Assembly (NCBI RefSeq): GCF_000011205.1 | Contig: NC_003106.2 | Location: 2,246,001-2,310,000 of the forward strand | Origin: Sulfurisphaera tokodaii str. 7 | Lineage (GTDB): Archaea; Thermoproteota; Thermoprotei_A; Sulfolobales; Sulfolobaceae | Direction of reading: 5' to 3' | Length of the DNA stretch: 64,000 nt | In this document: in pieces, positions 63,973-64,000 of the stretch | Numbering within the stretch: the stretch's first letter is position 1 | Layout of the letters: each line of letters starts with the position of its first letter | Notes under the pieces: generated by a model | Seen by the model: the letters and a program-made list of their open reading frames with translations, nothing else | The model's database searches: none | What the model was told of the DNA's origin: nothing | Position numbers and translations under genes: made by a program

Positions 63973-64000
63973 ATGATGACCGCGTCCTTAACTGATTTAT
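63973..64000 (+). ncRNA. Possible box C/D sRNA, cut by window end
   Basis: C box ATGATGA (63973-63979), a 12-base GC-rich spacer CCGCGTCCTTAA and CTGA (63992-63995) match the C and D' boxes with a guide of canonical length. The C' and D boxes would be beyond the window. A protein start (ATGATGACC) is the alternative reading. Confidence 0.33.

Overview
The window is a gene-dense, AT-rich stretch of a crenarchaeal chromosome, almost certainly from the Sulfolobales and most like Sulfurisphaera/Sulfolobus tokodaii. The evidence is a fused 2-oxoacid:ferredoxin oxidoreductase alpha subunit with a YPITP motif, a PibD prepilin peptidase, SegA/SegB, a HerA-NurA pair, an XPD helicase, NucS/EndoMS, archaeal RNA polymerase subunits and TFS, and an intron-bearing tRNA-Arg. 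Many genes have a TATA box 25-30 bp before the start codon with no leader. Short gene overlaps are common. The species name is inference.

1-15.8 kb: truncated family-4 uracil-DNA glycosylase, SDR, an orphan SMC-like ATPase, a DUF131 membrane protein, glutamate dehydrogenase, a secreted glycoprotein, a Nudix hydrolase, cysS, phosphoglucose/phosphomannose isomerase, a CoA-disulfide-reductase-type flavoprotein, a NurA-HerA pair without Mre11/Rad50, a double-hotdog thioesterase and an MDR oxidoreductase. 15.8-24.9 kb: a large pilin-signal surface protein with a tyrosine/leucine heptad stalk, two transporters, an acyl-CoA dehydrogenase, PibD preceded by a GC-rich structured leader, a complete IS6-family element with inverted repeats and target duplication, and tRNA-Arg(TCT).

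24.9-31.1 kb (minus strand): an information-processing operon (L10e, Dph2, Csl4, Rpo11, a small unknown protein, TFS), then an operon with an E1-like enzyme, a flippase-like membrane protein, an unknown protein and a Pcc1-like KEOPS subunit. 31.1-40.5 kb: a ten-gene aromatic operon running from a split transketolase (erythrose-4-phosphate supply) through chorismate mutase/prephenate dehydrogenase, DAHP synthase, AroB, AroE, AroC, archaeal shikimate kinase, AroA and AroD.

40.5-54.5 kb: Rieske protein; an operon of an I9-like small protein, XPD, a thioredoxin-fold protein and a TusA-like protein; a membrane/coiled-coil protein; superoxide dismutase; a sugar nucleotidyltransferase; a DUF255 protein with an SDR; a stand-alone Cdc48-N-like protein; and NucS overlapping a glycosyltransferase. 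54.5-64 kb: segAB with repeated TCTAGAGTC-type motifs around it, a glycolate/lactate oxidase-type cluster (GlcF, GlcD, GlcE-like), the 2-oxoacid:ferredoxin oxidoreductase, small unknown genes, and a possible box C/D sRNA cut by the window end.

The most novel-looking items are the structured element ending exactly at the pibD start codon, the heptad-stalk surface protein, the HerA-NurA pair with an unknown partner, the motif cluster around segAB, and the XPD/thioredoxin/TusA operon. No CRISPR array, rRNA or replication-initiator gene was seen.
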